Notes: a model not told the origin generated them from the sequence alone. Counted from the first letter of the stretch, positions 46,304 to 54,896 are shown. The stretch: 64,000 bases of DNA from Flavobacterium ardleyense (GCF_033547075.1 NZ_CP137891.1:372001-436000); one strand, 5' to 3'. Program-made: numbers and translations.

Positions 46304-46675
46304 CTAGTAACCACCTCTGTTTCCACCACCACGGTTGTCTCCGCCACGGCTTCCACCGTTTCCGCCACCGTAACCACCGCGAGAATCTCCACCACGACCA
46401 CCGCCGCTATTGAAGCTTCTTCTTTCACCTTCTGGTTTTGGCTCAGATTTGTTAACAACGATAGCACGACCTTGAACAGTAGCACCGTTCAATTCGTCAA
46501 TAGCTTTTTGAGCTTCTTCGTCATTTGGCATCTCTACGAAACCAAATCCTTTACTTCTTCCAGTAAATTTATCAGTGATAATTTTTACAGAGTCAACTGC
46601 TCCGTATGCTTCAAACGATTCTCTTAAATCTGCTTCCTCAATACTGAATGGAAGGCTTCCAACAAAAATATTCAT
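46304..46675 (-). CDS. RNA-binding protein, RRM plus Gly-rich tail
   Basis: The single RRM domain spans residues 1-80 with RNP2 NIFVGSLPF and RNP1 KGFGFVEM. A tail of about 40 residues rich in Gly, Arg, Asn and Ser follows (SGGGRGGDSRGG-type runs). Such proteins are small RNA chaperones, abundant in Bacteroidota and cyanobacteria and often cold-induced. Length is 123 residues. It has a TATATTTG box and a strong terminator, so it is monocistronic. Confidence 0.93.
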   Translation of the reverse strand: MNIFVGSLPFSIEEADLRESFEAYGAVDSVKIITDKFTGRSKGFGFVEMPNDEEAQKAIDELNGATVQGRAIVVNKSEPKPEGERRSFNSGGGRGGDSRGGYGGGNGGSRGGDNRGGGNRGGY

Positions 46676-46700
46676 AGGTCCTTTTTTATAATAATTACAA

Positions 46701-46708
46701 CAAATATA
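46701..46708 (-). promoter_or_regulatory. -7 box of the RRM gene
   Basis: The minus strand reads TATATTTG, 25 bases before the ATG at 46675. Confidence 0.55.
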
Positions 46709-46806
46709 AAATATTTTTTCAACTTTCCTAACTAAATCATGAATTATTATTATTCAGCATAGTAGTTAATAATTGTAATTTTATTTATTCTTTCAAATTT
46801 CTGTAA

Positions 46807-47292
46807 TTACAACGATGGCTCTACGGGGATTTTATAGAAAATACCTTTTTGAAAATGCAGCTCAGCAGGCTCTAAATCCGTTGGAAGTGTCGGTCCAAGT
46901 TTTGGAGCTTTAAATTCAAATGATCCTGTAATCGTCTGATTAACATCGTCAAATTCGGTAATTATAATTTGACCTTCACCTTTGTTAATTCCGGTTTGGT
47001 AAGATATTTCTTGGGTATTTTGATTGATAAGAAAACTTGCTTGGTTTGCAATTCCAGTTCCTAAAGTATAGGTGGACGGAAGAGCAGAACTCGTTTTAAG
47101 TACTAGACTTTCATATTGTGTTAAACCTGTTAGCACGACAGTTCCATTGGCAGATCGAACTGCTGTCACATCTGCAGCACGCCAACTGTCACCATTTTTT
47201 AGTCCTTCAAATCCAGGATTATTTCGGGTAATTTCATCAGTACAAGCGCTCATCGTAAGTACAAGAGCAAAAAGGGCAGCTATTTTTTTCAT
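46807..47292 (-). CDS. Small lipoprotein, DUF6252-like
   Basis: The 161-residue protein starts with a lipoprotein signal (KKIAALFALVLTMSAC, acylated Cys about 17). It has a beta-rich body with GFEGLKNGDSWRAADVTAVR, YESLVLKTSSALPSTYTLGTG and the INKGEGQIIITEFDDVNQTITGSFEFKA segment, a pattern shared by flavobacterial surface lipoproteins of the DUF6252 type. Its function is unknown. A TATTTTTG box lies at 47315-47322. It is read divergently from rpsP. Confidence 0.7.
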   Translation of the reverse strand: MKKIAALFALVLTMSACTDEITRNNPGFEGLKNGDSWRAADVTAVRSANGTVVLTGLTQYESLVLKTSSALPSTYTLGTGIANQASFLINQNTQEISYQTGINKGEGQIIITEFDDVNQTITGSFEFKAPKLGPTLPTDLEPAELHFQKGIFYKIPVEPSL

Positions 47293-47314
47293 AATCTAAA
47301 TCGTATTAAGAAGA

Positions 47315-47322
47315 CAAAAATA
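47315..47322 (-). promoter_or_regulatory. -7 box of the DUF6252-like gene
   Basis: The minus strand reads TATTTTTG, 22 bases before the ATG at 47292. Confidence 0.45.
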
Positions 47323-47436
47323 CTATTTTACAGCAAAAAAGCTATAATAAGCAAAACTATTTAAATCGAAAAATTGTATATAATCGCACTACGAAAAATA
47401 TTTAAAGATAAAAATAATAAAATTGAAATAAAAAAG

Positions 47437-47444
47437 TATCTTTG
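47437..47444 (+). promoter_or_regulatory. -7 box of rpsP-rimM
   Basis: TATCTTTG is a full TAnnTTTG match, 49 bases before the rpsP ATG. Confidence 0.6.
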
Positions 47445-47493
47445 CACCCTTAATTAACAGAGGTCGAGTACCTCAAAATTTAATCAAAAGATT

Positions 47494-48033
47494 ATGTCAG
47501 TAAAAATTAGATTACAGAGACACGGAAAAAAAGGAAAGCCTTTTTACTGGGTTGTTGCAGCAGATGCACGTGCAAAAAGAGATGGTAAGTACCTAGAGAA
47601 AATTGGTAGCTACAATCCAAACACAAATCCTGCAACGATCGAATTGAACATTGAAAGTGCTGTACAATGGCTTCACAACGGAGCTCAACCTACAGATACT
47701 GCAAGAGCAATTCTATCTTACAAAGGAGCTTTACTTAAGCACCACCTTGATGGAGGCATCCGTAAAGGAGCCTTGACTCAAGAACAAGCAGACACTAAAT
47801 TGGCTGAATGGCTAGATGCTAAATCTGGTAAAGTTGAAGCTAAAAAAGAAGGTCTTTCAACTGGAAAAGCAGATGCTAAAGCAAAAGCTATCGAAGCTGA
47901 GAAAAAAGTAAACGCTGATCGTATCGCTGCTACTAAAAAAGCTAATGACGATGCAATCGCTGCTTCAGAAGCTGCTAATTCAGAAACTACCGAAGAAGCT
48001 TCTGAAGAAAACAATGAAGAAACTCAAGCTTAA
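47494..48033 (+). CDS. rpsP: 30S ribosomal protein S16
   Basis: S16 is a small-subunit assembly protein. The core is typical: VKIRLQRHGKKGKPFYWVVAADARAKRDGKYLEKIGSYNPNTNP and DTARAILSYKGALLKHHL. The core ends near residue 90; the remaining 85 residues are an Ala/Lys/Glu-rich extension (KADAKAKAIEAEKK...ETTEEASEENNEETQA) that is common in Flavobacteriia and absent from E. coli S16. rimM follows after 14 bases, but trmD and rplS of the E. coli operon are not here. Confidence 0.97.
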   Translation: MSVKIRLQRHGKKGKPFYWVVAADARAKRDGKYLEKIGSYNPNTNPATIELNIESAVQWLHNGAQPTDTARAILSYKGALLKHHLDGGIRKGALTQEQADTKLAEWLDAKSGKVEAKKEGLSTGKADAKAKAIEAEKKVNADRIAATKKANDDAIAASEAANSETTEEASEENNEETQA

Positions 48034-48047
48034 TTATACTGGCGGTT

Positions 48048-48572
48048 ATGCGTAAAGAAGATTGTTTCTACTTAGGTAAGATCGCTAAAAAATTTAGTTT
48101 CAAAGGTGAAGTTCTGGCCTATTTGGATACAGACGAACCCGAGTTATATGAAAACTTGGAATCAGTTTTTGTTGAATTCAACAAAAATCTGGTTCCATTT
48201 TTTATTGTAAGTTCTTCATTGCACAAAAACGATTTTCTCCGAATCCGCTTTGAAGATATGAATACCGAGGAAGATGCAGATTCAATTATAAACTGCCCAA
48301 TCTACCTCCCAATCTCAATGCTACCAAAGCTTTCAGGTAATAAGTTTTATTTTCACGAGGTTATAGGTTTCGAAATTGAAGACAAGCGCTTAGGGGTTTT
48401 CGGCAAGATTGTATCTATAAATGACACTACGGCGCAACCGCTTTTTGAAGTTGAAAACGGCGCGGTGCAACTATTGATTCCAATGATCGACCAGTTTTTG
48501 GTCAAAATAGATCGTCCCAACAAAAAAGTATTAATGGATTTGCCCGAAGGTCTGATTGAAATGTATCTTTAG
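48048..48572 (+). CDS. rimM: Ribosome maturation factor RimM
   Basis: RimM binds S19 and helps 16S rRNA maturation in the 30S head. The N-terminal part has DCFYLGKIAKKFSFKGEVLAYL (the usual start of RimM) and the PRC-barrel part has KFYFHEVIGFEIEDKRLGVFGKI and LLIPMIDQFLVKIDRPNKKVLMDLPEGLIE. Length is 174 residues. It is read in an operon with rpsP. Confidence 0.94.
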   Translation: MRKEDCFYLGKIAKKFSFKGEVLAYLDTDEPELYENLESVFVEFNKNLVPFFIVSSSLHKNDFLRIRFEDMNTEEDADSIINCPIYLPISMLPKLSGNKFYFHEVIGFEIEDKRLGVFGKIVSINDTTAQPLFEVENGAVQLLIPMIDQFLVKIDRPNKKVLMDLPEGLIEMYL

Positions 48573-48588
48573 ATAGAGCATTTTTTTT

Positions 48589-48712
48589 GGAGCTAATCGC
48601 GCTATCCGCTACAATCTTGCTTGTATGCTTGTGCTCCGCAAGCACACAAACAAGGATTTCCACTACACCCGAGCGTAGCGAACGGACCGTAGGTAATCCG
48701 GCTAGGGCACTT
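48589..48712 (+). repeat. Family 2 dispersed repeat, copy d
   Basis: The element runs from GGAGCT to GGCTAGGGCACTT. The centre is CAATCT, then a TTGCTTGTATGCTTG/CAAGCACACAAACAA stem, then AGGATTT. A module ACCCGAGCGTAGCGAAC lies at 48667-48683. It fills the gap between rimM and trmN6. Confidence 0.75.
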
Positions 48713-48740
48713 TTGCTATCTTCAACAATCATTTTTAAAT

Positions 48741-49454
48741 ATGAGCACTTTCCAGTTCAAGCAATTCAGTATCAATCAAGACAAAACCGCGATGAAGGTC
48801 GGAACAGACGGTGTCTTACTTGGCGCTTGGGCACCAATCACTTCTCCTATATATAGCATTCTTGATATTGGCGCCGGAACAGGACTTATTGCATTGATGC
48901 TAGCACAACGCAGTAATGCCGAACAAATTGACGCAATTGAAATTGACGACAATGCTTATTTGCAATGTGTAGAAAATTTTGATCAATCGCCTTGGACGGA
49001 AAGGTTATTCTGCTACCACGCAGGTTTGGACGAACTGATTGAAGATCCAGAAGATGAATACGATCTTATTGTTTGCAATCCTCCTTTCTACTCCGAGGAT
49101 TATAAAACTCCAGACGAAAGTAGAAACACTGCACGTTTTCAAGATTCTTTGCCTTTTGAAGAACTTGTTGAAGCAGCAGACTTATTACTTTCAGAAAATG
49201 GAATTCTCTCTGTTATCATTCCTTTCAAAGAAGAAGAGAAATTTATCAAAATCGCCAAAGATTTCGAATTATATCCTCAAAAAATTACTCACGTAAAAGG
49301 AACTCCTGAAACCGAAATCAAAAGAAGTTTGATGGCTTTTTCTCGAGATGAAAATTCTAATCCTACGATTGACGAACTGATTATCGAAATTTCACGTCAT
49401 AATTATACTGAAGAATATAAAGAGCTGACCAAAGATTTCTATTTGAAGATGTAA
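48741..49454 (+). CDS. trmN6: tRNA1(Val) (adenine(37)-N6)-methyltransferase
   Basis: This SAM-dependent enzyme methylates A37 of tRNA-Val(UAC). The opening FQFKQFSINQDKTAMKVGTDGVLLGAWA is the TrmN6/YfiC signature; the SAM loop is LDIGAGTGLIALMLAQR and the catalytic NPPY-type motif is VCNPPFYSED. Length is 237 residues, as in E. coli YfiC. The start ATG at 48741 follows the family 2 repeat closely. Confidence 0.92.
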   Translation: MSTFQFKQFSINQDKTAMKVGTDGVLLGAWAPITSPIYSILDIGAGTGLIALMLAQRSNAEQIDAIEIDDNAYLQCVENFDQSPWTERLFCYHAGLDELIEDPEDEYDLIVCNPPFYSEDYKTPDESRNTARFQDSLPFEELVEAADLLLSENGILSVIIPFKEEEKFIKIAKDFELYPQKITHVKGTPETEIKRSLMAFSRDENSNPTIDELIIEISRHNYTEEYKELTKDFYLKM

Positions 49455-49547
49455 TCTTTCAAAATTCATAAATCCATATTTTCATCCGCCATCTCTTACA
49501 GAGATAGAATTTCTATTTCAACGAGATGATGATTCTTAACGCGATTT

Positions 49548-49700
49548 TGCGCAAGGGATGGGAGCGGCATCCTTTGCTGCCAAAAAAATAGTAAATTTTT
49601 AAACCATTATTTTTGGCAGCAAAGATATAGAGGACAGCCCGCCCCGAGCCACCGAAAACTTCTAATTTAAGATACAATTTCTGGCGAGGATGCGCCCAAA
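49548..49700 (-). repeat. Family 1 dispersed repeat, copy f
   Basis: It starts GCGCAAGGGATGGGAGCGGC, has ATCCTTTGCTGCC and GGCAGCAAAGATATAG arms, and ends GAGGATGCGCCC after GGACAGCCCGCCC. It lies between the ends of the convergent trmN6 and membrane-protein genes, a position typical of the family. Confidence 0.75.
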
Positions 49701-49710
49701 AAAGTAGGAT

Positions 49711-50850
49711 TTAAAGGTTAATTCTGCTTGAACTCTGCAAACTTATTATGTGGAAAAGCAGGAATGAAACGCATAAAATAAAATAGGAAATGTCTGCTTT
49801 ACTATTGTAAAACGCGTCGTACAAGCTATGTTGCATTGACATCCAAACGAAATGTAATGCGATGGTTATGAACAAAATTATGGCGCTATAAAAGTATACA
49901 TCTTGACGATTTTTGACTATAAAATAGCTTAGAAAACTCAAAATAATGCAAGCAAAACTGAATTCGAAAGGCATTAAATAGGACGACTGAATGATGAATG
50001 GATTCATTTTTAGGAAATCGTCGAAGTGCCCGATGACAAAAGGCAGGAAAGTTGCCGCGAAAGTTAGCACTGCTATTATTCCGATTATTATGGTGTTTTT
50101 TATGCTAATATCTCGATTTTTGAGTGCAAATAAAAACACAACCACATACGGAATTGCGTAGACGTTACGTGTGGAAAGCAGCAATCCGATGATAATTCCG
50201 TTCCATAATAAGTTCTTTTTTTCGATGGTTTTGAAGAAATAAACGATCGAAATTAAGATGAGTGTACTATTGAAAAAGATGTTGCTTCGGCCCACAATTT
50301 CCCATAGCAAAAATGGGGAAGTCGCGATAATAATAAAGTAAGCAGTTTGTGTTGGCAAAGGTTTATTGAGAACTTTTAGCAACAGAATAAATGCCAAAAG
50401 TCCGATAATCGACAGATACCCCAATTCTCCAAGAAGGTAAAAAGGCAAGGCAACGACATAATAAAACGGCATTGGTCCGGGATAATTGTTCATGTGCGAG
50501 AGTGCAAAATAAACATATTCGCCAGCGAAGTAATTATCCCAAAACGATGTAATCACGCTCCATCTGTCGACATTTAAGGTTTCGACTGGAACTTTTTGGA
50601 AGATAAAATAAGATGTGATAAATAAGACAATAAATCCTATAATGTTGACAAATTTTAGCCGTTTTCCAAAGCTTTTAAGTTTGTCTTGATATCTGAAGAT
50701 CAGAAAATAAAAGCTTGTAATTAACACCGAAATAGGTACTGCGAAATCCGTAACTCTACTGAGATATTTGATCGAGAAAATCAGATTGATAAACAAAAAT
50801 AACGAAAGTGAAATGTTGCTTTTGATTTTGTCTGCGCCTGAAATTTTCAT
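49711..50850 (-). CDS. Polytopic membrane protein, probable glycan-related
   Basis: The 379-residue protein has about ten hydrophobic helices from residue 12 to the end and one hydrophilic loop, NVDRWSVITSFWDNYFAGEYVYFALSHMNNYPGPMPFYY, reminiscent of the first external loop of membrane glycosyltransferases of the C superfamily. It follows the family 2 glycosyltransferase gene after two bases, so both probably act in one glycan pathway. No family is securely recognised. Confidence 0.6.
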   Translation of the reverse strand: MKISGADKIKSNISLSLFLFINLIFSIKYLSRVTDFAVPISVLITSFYFLIFRYQDKLKSFGKRLKFVNIIGFIVLFITSYFIFQKVPVETLNVDRWSVITSFWDNYFAGEYVYFALSHMNNYPGPMPFYYVVALPFYLLGELGYLSIIGLLAFILLLKVLNKPLPTQTAYFIIIATSPFLLWEIVGRSNIFFNSTLILISIVYFFKTIEKKNLLWNGIIIGLLLSTRNVYAIPYVVVFLFALKNRDISIKNTIIIGIIAVLTFAATFLPFVIGHFDDFLKMNPFIIQSSYLMPFEFSFACIILSFLSYFIVKNRQDVYFYSAIILFITIALHFVWMSMQHSLYDAFYNSKADISYFILCVSFLLFHIISLQSSSRINL

Positions 50851-50852
50851 TC

Positions 50853-51589
50853 TTAGAATAACTTTGATTTGATTATTCCAGTTTTTGCAAGGAAATATTT
50901 AATTGAGACTTTCATCACTCCCAAACCATATTGCACACTTCGCTTAAAATTTATCGATGAAGCGTCATCAAAATATTTTGTCGGGCAGGTAATTTCGGCG
51001 ATTTCGTATCCTTTAAAAAAAATTTGAGCTAGAAATTGATTGTCAAATATAAAATCGTCAGAGTTTGAATTGTAATTGATACTTTCCAAAACTTCTCTGT
51101 TGTAAGCTCTGTAACCTGTGTGATATTCGGATAATTTCTGATTCATCATCACGTTCTGGAAGAATGTCAAGAAGCGATTTGCGATGTATTTATACCGCGG
51201 CATTCCGCCTCTAATAACCCCCCCCCTAAAATCCTAGATCCAATCACTACAGGATACAAATCACTTGCAATTAGATAGCTCATAGAATGAATCAACTTGG
51301 GGGTGTATTGGTAATCTGGATGCAGCATAATCACGATGTCGGCACCTAATTCCAAGGCTTTGTTGTAGCAGGTTTTTTGATTTCCGCCGTAACCTAGATT
51401 ATTTTCGTGTTTGATAATGTGTTTGATTCCAATATGTCTGCCGACATTGATGGTGTTGTCGGGACTATTATCATCGACTAGAATCACATCGTCTACGATT
51501 TCGAAAGGTATTTCGTTGTAAGTCTGTACTAATGTTTTTTCGGCTTTATAAGCAGGCAAAACCACAATAATCTTTTTATTGTCAATCAT
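50853..51589 (-). pseudogene. Family 2 glycosyltransferase, off-frame at a nine-G tract
   Basis: The first part (51589 down) reads KIIVVLPAYKAEKTLVQTYNEIP, VILVDDNSPDNT, NLGYGGNQKTCYNKALELGADIVIMLHPDYQYTPK and VVIGSRILGGG, as in dolichyl-phosphate-sugar synthase-like enzymes. The second part (from about 51203) continues RYKYIANRFLTFFQNVMMNQKLSEYHTGYRAYNREVLE. The two are in different frames; the break is at nine Gs on the minus strand (Cs at 51218-51226), where ten would give a continuous GGGVIRGGMPRYKY. It could be a phase-variable OFF state, a true pseudogene or a sequencing slip. Confidence 0.82.
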
Positions 51590-51966
51590 TATATTGGAAA
51601 AATGGATTTTATAATTAGTTCTTGGAATAAGGTTTTACGGCAAAATATAAAGTACGCAATAACGTGAATTAAAGGTTGGGATGAAAATGTTTTGTTAAAT
51701 TTGTTGAGTGGGATAAATTTGAGAAAAGATAAAGTGAAAGTCCTAGTAGTATAGTTTGAAATGCTGCTGTATTAACATAATAAGATCATTGATAGTAAGT
51801 AATACAACTCAAAAGGAGTAAATTGAATTTATTCCCATTGCACATGAATAATATAATATTAATTTTAGATAATCAGAATAAGATGTTGAAATGAGAAGGT
51901 TTGTAATTATAGATGATAATGGACAACAAAGTTGTATAAGCAAACAATCAATTTAAATAAATAAAA
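51590..51966. other. Gene-free stretch
   Basis: Nothing recognisable was found in this AT-rich interval: no coding frame, palindrome or promoter pair of note. It separates the glycosyltransferase unit from the toxin-antitoxin pair. Confidence 0.5.
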
Positions 51967-52269
51967 CTAAATTCTTTCCCTCCATTGATTTGGATTCCTA
52001 ACCGTGTGAAAGATTCCAAGAATAGTAATGACTTTTTTACTTTCATTTAGGTGATAGTATATTCCGTAAGGAAATACATCGGTCAATGCCATTCGCACGC
52101 TTTTATATTTTTTCTGAAACAACAAAGGGTTTTGCGCAATAAATGCGGTTGTCTTTTTCACCTCTGAAACGAATCGCTTTTCCAGTCCAATCAACTTACT
52201 TTTGTAAAAATGCTTTATTTCATAAATATCATTTTTAACTTCCTTATGATTTACTAGATCGAAACTCAT
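51967..52269 (-). CDS. RelE/ParE-family toxin
   Basis: This 100-residue toxin of a type II toxin-antitoxin pair has the usual ParE-like features: a helical N terminus (EVKNDIYEIKHFYKSKLIGLEKRFVSEVKKTTAFIAQNP), a central strand with FQKKYKSVRMALTDVFPYGIYYHLN, and the ending VITILGIFHTVRNPNQWRER. Its start overlaps the antitoxin stop by four bases. Whether it attacks gyrase (ParE) or mRNA (RelE) is not decidable by eye. Confidence 0.85.
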   Translation of the reverse strand: MSFDLVNHKEVKNDIYEIKHFYKSKLIGLEKRFVSEVKKTTAFIAQNPLLFQKKYKSVRMALTDVFPYGIYYHLNESKKVITILGIFHTVRNPNQWRERI

Positions 52270-52493
52270 ATTTCAGCATCTAATGCTTTATAAAACTCTT
52301 CAATAGCCTCAATTTTGTCAGGATTATTTATGTCTGTCAATCTCTCATCCAAAAGATCTTTTTGCCACTGAGGCAGATCATCTTCTTCTTTTTCAATATT
52401 TGGATACATACTTTTTAGACGTTCCCACTGCTCTATTGGAATAAATACGCCTGTTGGTCTTCCGTTGTCATCTTTAATAATTTGTGTCTTCAT
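52266..52493 (-). CDS. Antitoxin of the RelE/ParE pair
   Basis: The 75-residue product begins MKTQIIKDDNGRPTGVFIPIEQWERLKSMYPNIE, a Phd-like or addiction-module component with a DNA-binding N terminus, and ends in an acidic helix (NNPDKIEAIEEFYKALDAEI) that would cover the toxin. It lies immediately before the toxin gene with a four-base overlap. Family identity is inferred mostly from position. Confidence 0.75.
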   Translation of the reverse strand: MKTQIIKDDNGRPTGVFIPIEQWERLKSMYPNIEKEEDDLPQWQKDLLDERLTDINNPDKIEAIEEFYKALDAEI

Positions 52494-52645
52494 AATTATA
52501 TATTTGAGGAAAACATCACCTATTTTCTTGAATCTAAAGTAAATATACGATTTTGAAATTTATAGAAAAAACAAAACATTCTTAATTCAATCTCCGCAAC
52601 TACTTCAATTTGATCTAACTTCTCACCATCTTCTTCAACACCACT

Positions 52646-52830
52646 CCCCTAGCCGTGATAGTAGCGTACCCGAGCGAAGCGAACTGGCGAAGCAAATCCC
52701 GCAGGCAGCAGCGCTATTTTTTCCTAGCGAAAAAGAGCGACCTTAGTCCCGATAGCAATCGGGATCCTTTTTCGCTACTGGAAAAAAAGTGCTGTCACGA
52801 GGAATTGCAGAGAATAGCGCGAATAGCTCC
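52646..52830 (-). repeat. Family 2 dispersed repeat, copy e
   Basis: The reversed element runs from CCCTAGCC to AGCTCC. It holds the ACCCGAGCGAAGCGAAC module (52668-52684), a TCCCGATAGCAATCGGGA hairpin and paired TTTTTCCTAGCGAAAAAG/CTTTTTCGCTACTGGAAAA arms, so it is the most elaborate copy. It lies between the toxin-antitoxin pair and the acyl-CoA dehydrogenase gene. Confidence 0.7.
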
Positions 52831-52859
52831 TGAAAAATCTTATAATTACTATTTCGAAT

Positions 52860-52890
52860 TTGATTGCAATCAATAGAATACGTACTTTTG
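52860..52890 (+). promoter_or_regulatory. Promoter of the acyl-CoA dehydrogenase gene
   Basis: TTG (52860-52862) and TACTTTTG (52883-52890) are 20 bases apart, and the ATG follows 21 bases later. Confidence 0.6.
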
Positions 52891-52911
52891 CACCCATTAA
52901 TATACCAACCT

Positions 52912-54090
52912 ATGAGACCAGATTTATTTCAAGCTCCGGATTATTACAATCTTGATGAATTATTGACCGAAGAACATAAATTAGTGCGTGATGCAGCCCG
53001 CGAATGGGTAAAGCGTGAAGTTTCGCCAATTATTGAGGATTATGCTCAAAAAGCTGAATTTCCTAAACAAATTATCAAAGGTCTTGCAGATATTGGTGCT
53101 TTTGGCCCATATATTCCGGAAGAATATGGTGGTGCAGGATTAGATCAAATTTCGTACGGACTTATTATGCAGGAAATAGAGCGTGGAGATTCTGGCGTTA
53201 GATCGACTGCTTCTGTGCAATCTTCTCTTGTGATGTACCCAATTTGGAAATACGGAAACGAAGAGCAGCGTATGAAATATCTTCCTAAACTTGCTTCTGG
53301 CGAATTTATAGGATGTTTTGGACTTACCGAGCCTGATCATGGATCTGATCCAGGCAGTATGGTGACAAATTTTAAAGATATGGGCGACCATTATCTTTTG
53401 AATGGTGCCAAGATGTGGATTTCGAATGCTCCATTTGCGGATATTGCCGTTGTTTGGGCAAAGGACGAAAGTGGTCGTATTCACGGTCTTGTTGTAGAGC
53501 GCGGAATGGAAGGATTTTCGACTCCAGAAACGCACAACAAATGGTCGCTTCGTGCATCTGCTACGGGCGAGCTTATTTTTGATAATGTAAAAGTTCCAAA
53601 AGAGAATTTACTTCCTAATAAATCGGGTCTTGGCGCGCCACTTGGCTGTCTTGATTCTGCACGTTACGGTATTGCTTGGGGCGCTATTGGTGCTGCCATG
53701 GACTGCTATGACACGGCTTTGCGTTATGCAAAAGAGCGTGTACAGTTTGGCAAACCGATTGCTGGCACTCAATTGCAGCAGAAAAAACTTGCTGAAATGA
53801 TTACCGAAATTACAAAAGCGCAGTTACTTACCTGGCGTTTAGGAGTTTTGCGCAATGAAGGAAAAGCTACTACAGCTCAGATTTCGATGGCAAAACGTAA
53901 CAATGTGGATATGGCGATTAATATTGCTAGAGAAGCGAGACAAATCCTAGGTGGAATGGGAATTACAGGCGAATATTCGATTATGCGTCACATGATGAAC
54001 CTTGAATCAGTAATCACATACGAAGGTACTCACGACATTCACTTGCTTATTACAGGAATGGATATCACTGGAATTCCAGCTTTTAAATAG
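52912..54090 (+). CDS. Acyl-CoA dehydrogenase, glutaryl-CoA dehydrogenase-like
   Basis: This flavoenzyme would oxidise an acyl-CoA; its closest family features are those of glutaryl-CoA dehydrogenase. Segments are the start DLFQAPDYYNLDELLTEEHKLVRDAAREWVKREVSPII, the FAD/substrate site CFGLTEPDHGSDPGSM, FDNVKVPKENLLP, ARYGIAWGAIGAAMDCYDTALRYAKERVQFGKPI and the catalytic Glu in VITYEGTHDIHLLITG. The ATG at 52912 gives 392 residues and is preferred to the longer frame because it follows a well-placed promoter. Confidence 0.92.
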   Translation: MRPDLFQAPDYYNLDELLTEEHKLVRDAAREWVKREVSPIIEDYAQKAEFPKQIIKGLADIGAFGPYIPEEYGGAGLDQISYGLIMQEIERGDSGVRSTASVQSSLVMYPIWKYGNEEQRMKYLPKLASGEFIGCFGLTEPDHGSDPGSMVTNFKDMGDHYLLNGAKMWISNAPFADIAVVWAKDESGRIHGLVVERGMEGFSTPETHNKWSLRASATGELIFDNVKVPKENLLPNKSGLGAPLGCLDSARYGIAWGAIGAAMDCYDTALRYAKERVQFGKPIAGTQLQQKKLAEMITEITKAQLLTWRLGVLRNEGKATTAQISMAKRNNVDMAINIAREARQILGGMGITGEYSIMRHMMNLESVITYEGTHDIHLLITGMDITGIPAFK

Positions 54091-54111
54091 TATTTTTATT
54101 ACAATATATTT

Positions 54112-54146
54112 TACAGAAAGCTTCCTGAAAAGGAGGCTTTTTTGTT
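54112..54146 (+). terminator. Terminator of the acyl-CoA dehydrogenase gene
   Basis: AAGCTTCCT and AGGAGGCTT form a near-perfect stem around GAAA and are followed by Ts. Confidence 0.75.
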
Positions 54147-54182
54147 TTTAAGAAATTGGGCGTTTCTGCTTGATGTTTTTTA

Positions 54183-54352
54183 TTTGGGCGAGACCTTTCG
54201 CCAGAACGATTTGTGCAAAAAGTCATGTTGAATGTGGCTCAGGTCGGGCTATTCGTTCCCAATCTTTCTTGTAGCTTTTGCTCCGCAAAGCCACAAGAAA
54301 GGATTCGCTTCGCCTGTTCGCTTTGCTCGGGTCCACTGCTATCCCTCTCGCA
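54183..54352 (+). repeat. Family 1 dispersed repeat, copy g
   Basis: It begins TTTGGGCGAGACC, has GGTCGGGCTATTCG, a TTTCTTGTAGCTTTT/AAAGCCACAAGAAA stem as in copy e, and ends ATCCCTCTCGCA. It also holds a GTTCGCTTTGCTCGGGT module at 54316-54332, the reverse complement of that in family 2 copies d and e. Confidence 0.7.
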
Positions 54353-54520
54353 AATTTGTGGTGAGGTTGGTGTGAGGTGGTTTATTGGGAAATCAATGGC
54401 CATCATGATTTGCGTAGCAAGAAACTGGAGTCTTTGTAGAAATAAAATTGAGTCTCATTAGTAATTTGGTTGCTAAAATACTTGGCTGTAATCTATAGCA
54501 ACACTAGCCTATTCTCAAAC

Positions 54521-54690
54521 TTGTCATTTCGACGTAGGAGAAATCACATAATATAGATTTCGCAATTATTGTAATACTTTTTGTAAATATGAACATCTAT
54601 GTCAACGTCGCCTCGATTTGCAAAATTCTGATTATGTGATTTGCTTCGCCTGTTCGCTTTGCTCGGGTCTCGCTCTGCTCGAAATGACAA
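54521..54690. repeat. TIR element with TTGTCATTTCGA ends, copy 1
   Basis: It is bounded by TTGTCATTTCGA and TCGAAATGACAA, perfect 12-base terminal inverted repeats. An inner pair, GAAATCACATAAT and ATTATGTGATTTGC, is also inverted. It includes the GTTCGCTTTGCTCGGGT module at 54652-54668. Confidence 0.75.
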
Positions 54691-54746
54691 ATAAATGGTT
54701 GGGAATGGCGAGGACCTTTAGCGTCAACTTACTCTACTCTCAAAAC

Positions 54747-54896
54747 TTGTCATTTCGACGAAGGAGAAATCACATAATATAGGTTTCGCAATTATTGTAA
54801 TATTTTTTGTAAATATGAACATCTATGTCAACGTCGACTCGATTTGCAAAATTCTGATTATGTGATTTGCTTCGCCTGTTCGCTTCGCTCGGGTCT
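54747..54896. repeat. TIR element, copy 2, right end missing
   Basis: It is nearly identical to 54521-54690 for about 148 bases (TTGTCATTTCGACGAAGGAG onward) but lacks the right inverted end; after GTTCGCTTCGCTCGGGTC the sequence diverges. The intervening 56 bases are unique. From 54897 to the terminator at 54979 nothing else is recognised. Confidence 0.75.

Noticed and set aside
49545..52500. A larger polysaccharide cluster or defence island around the glycosyltransferase and toxin-antitoxin genes
   Set aside because: Only two glycan genes and one toxin-antitoxin pair are present, without polymerase, export, nuclease or restriction genes.
52655..52876. A 73-residue frame before the acyl-CoA dehydrogenase gene
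   Set aside because: It translates family 2 copy e and has no independent support.
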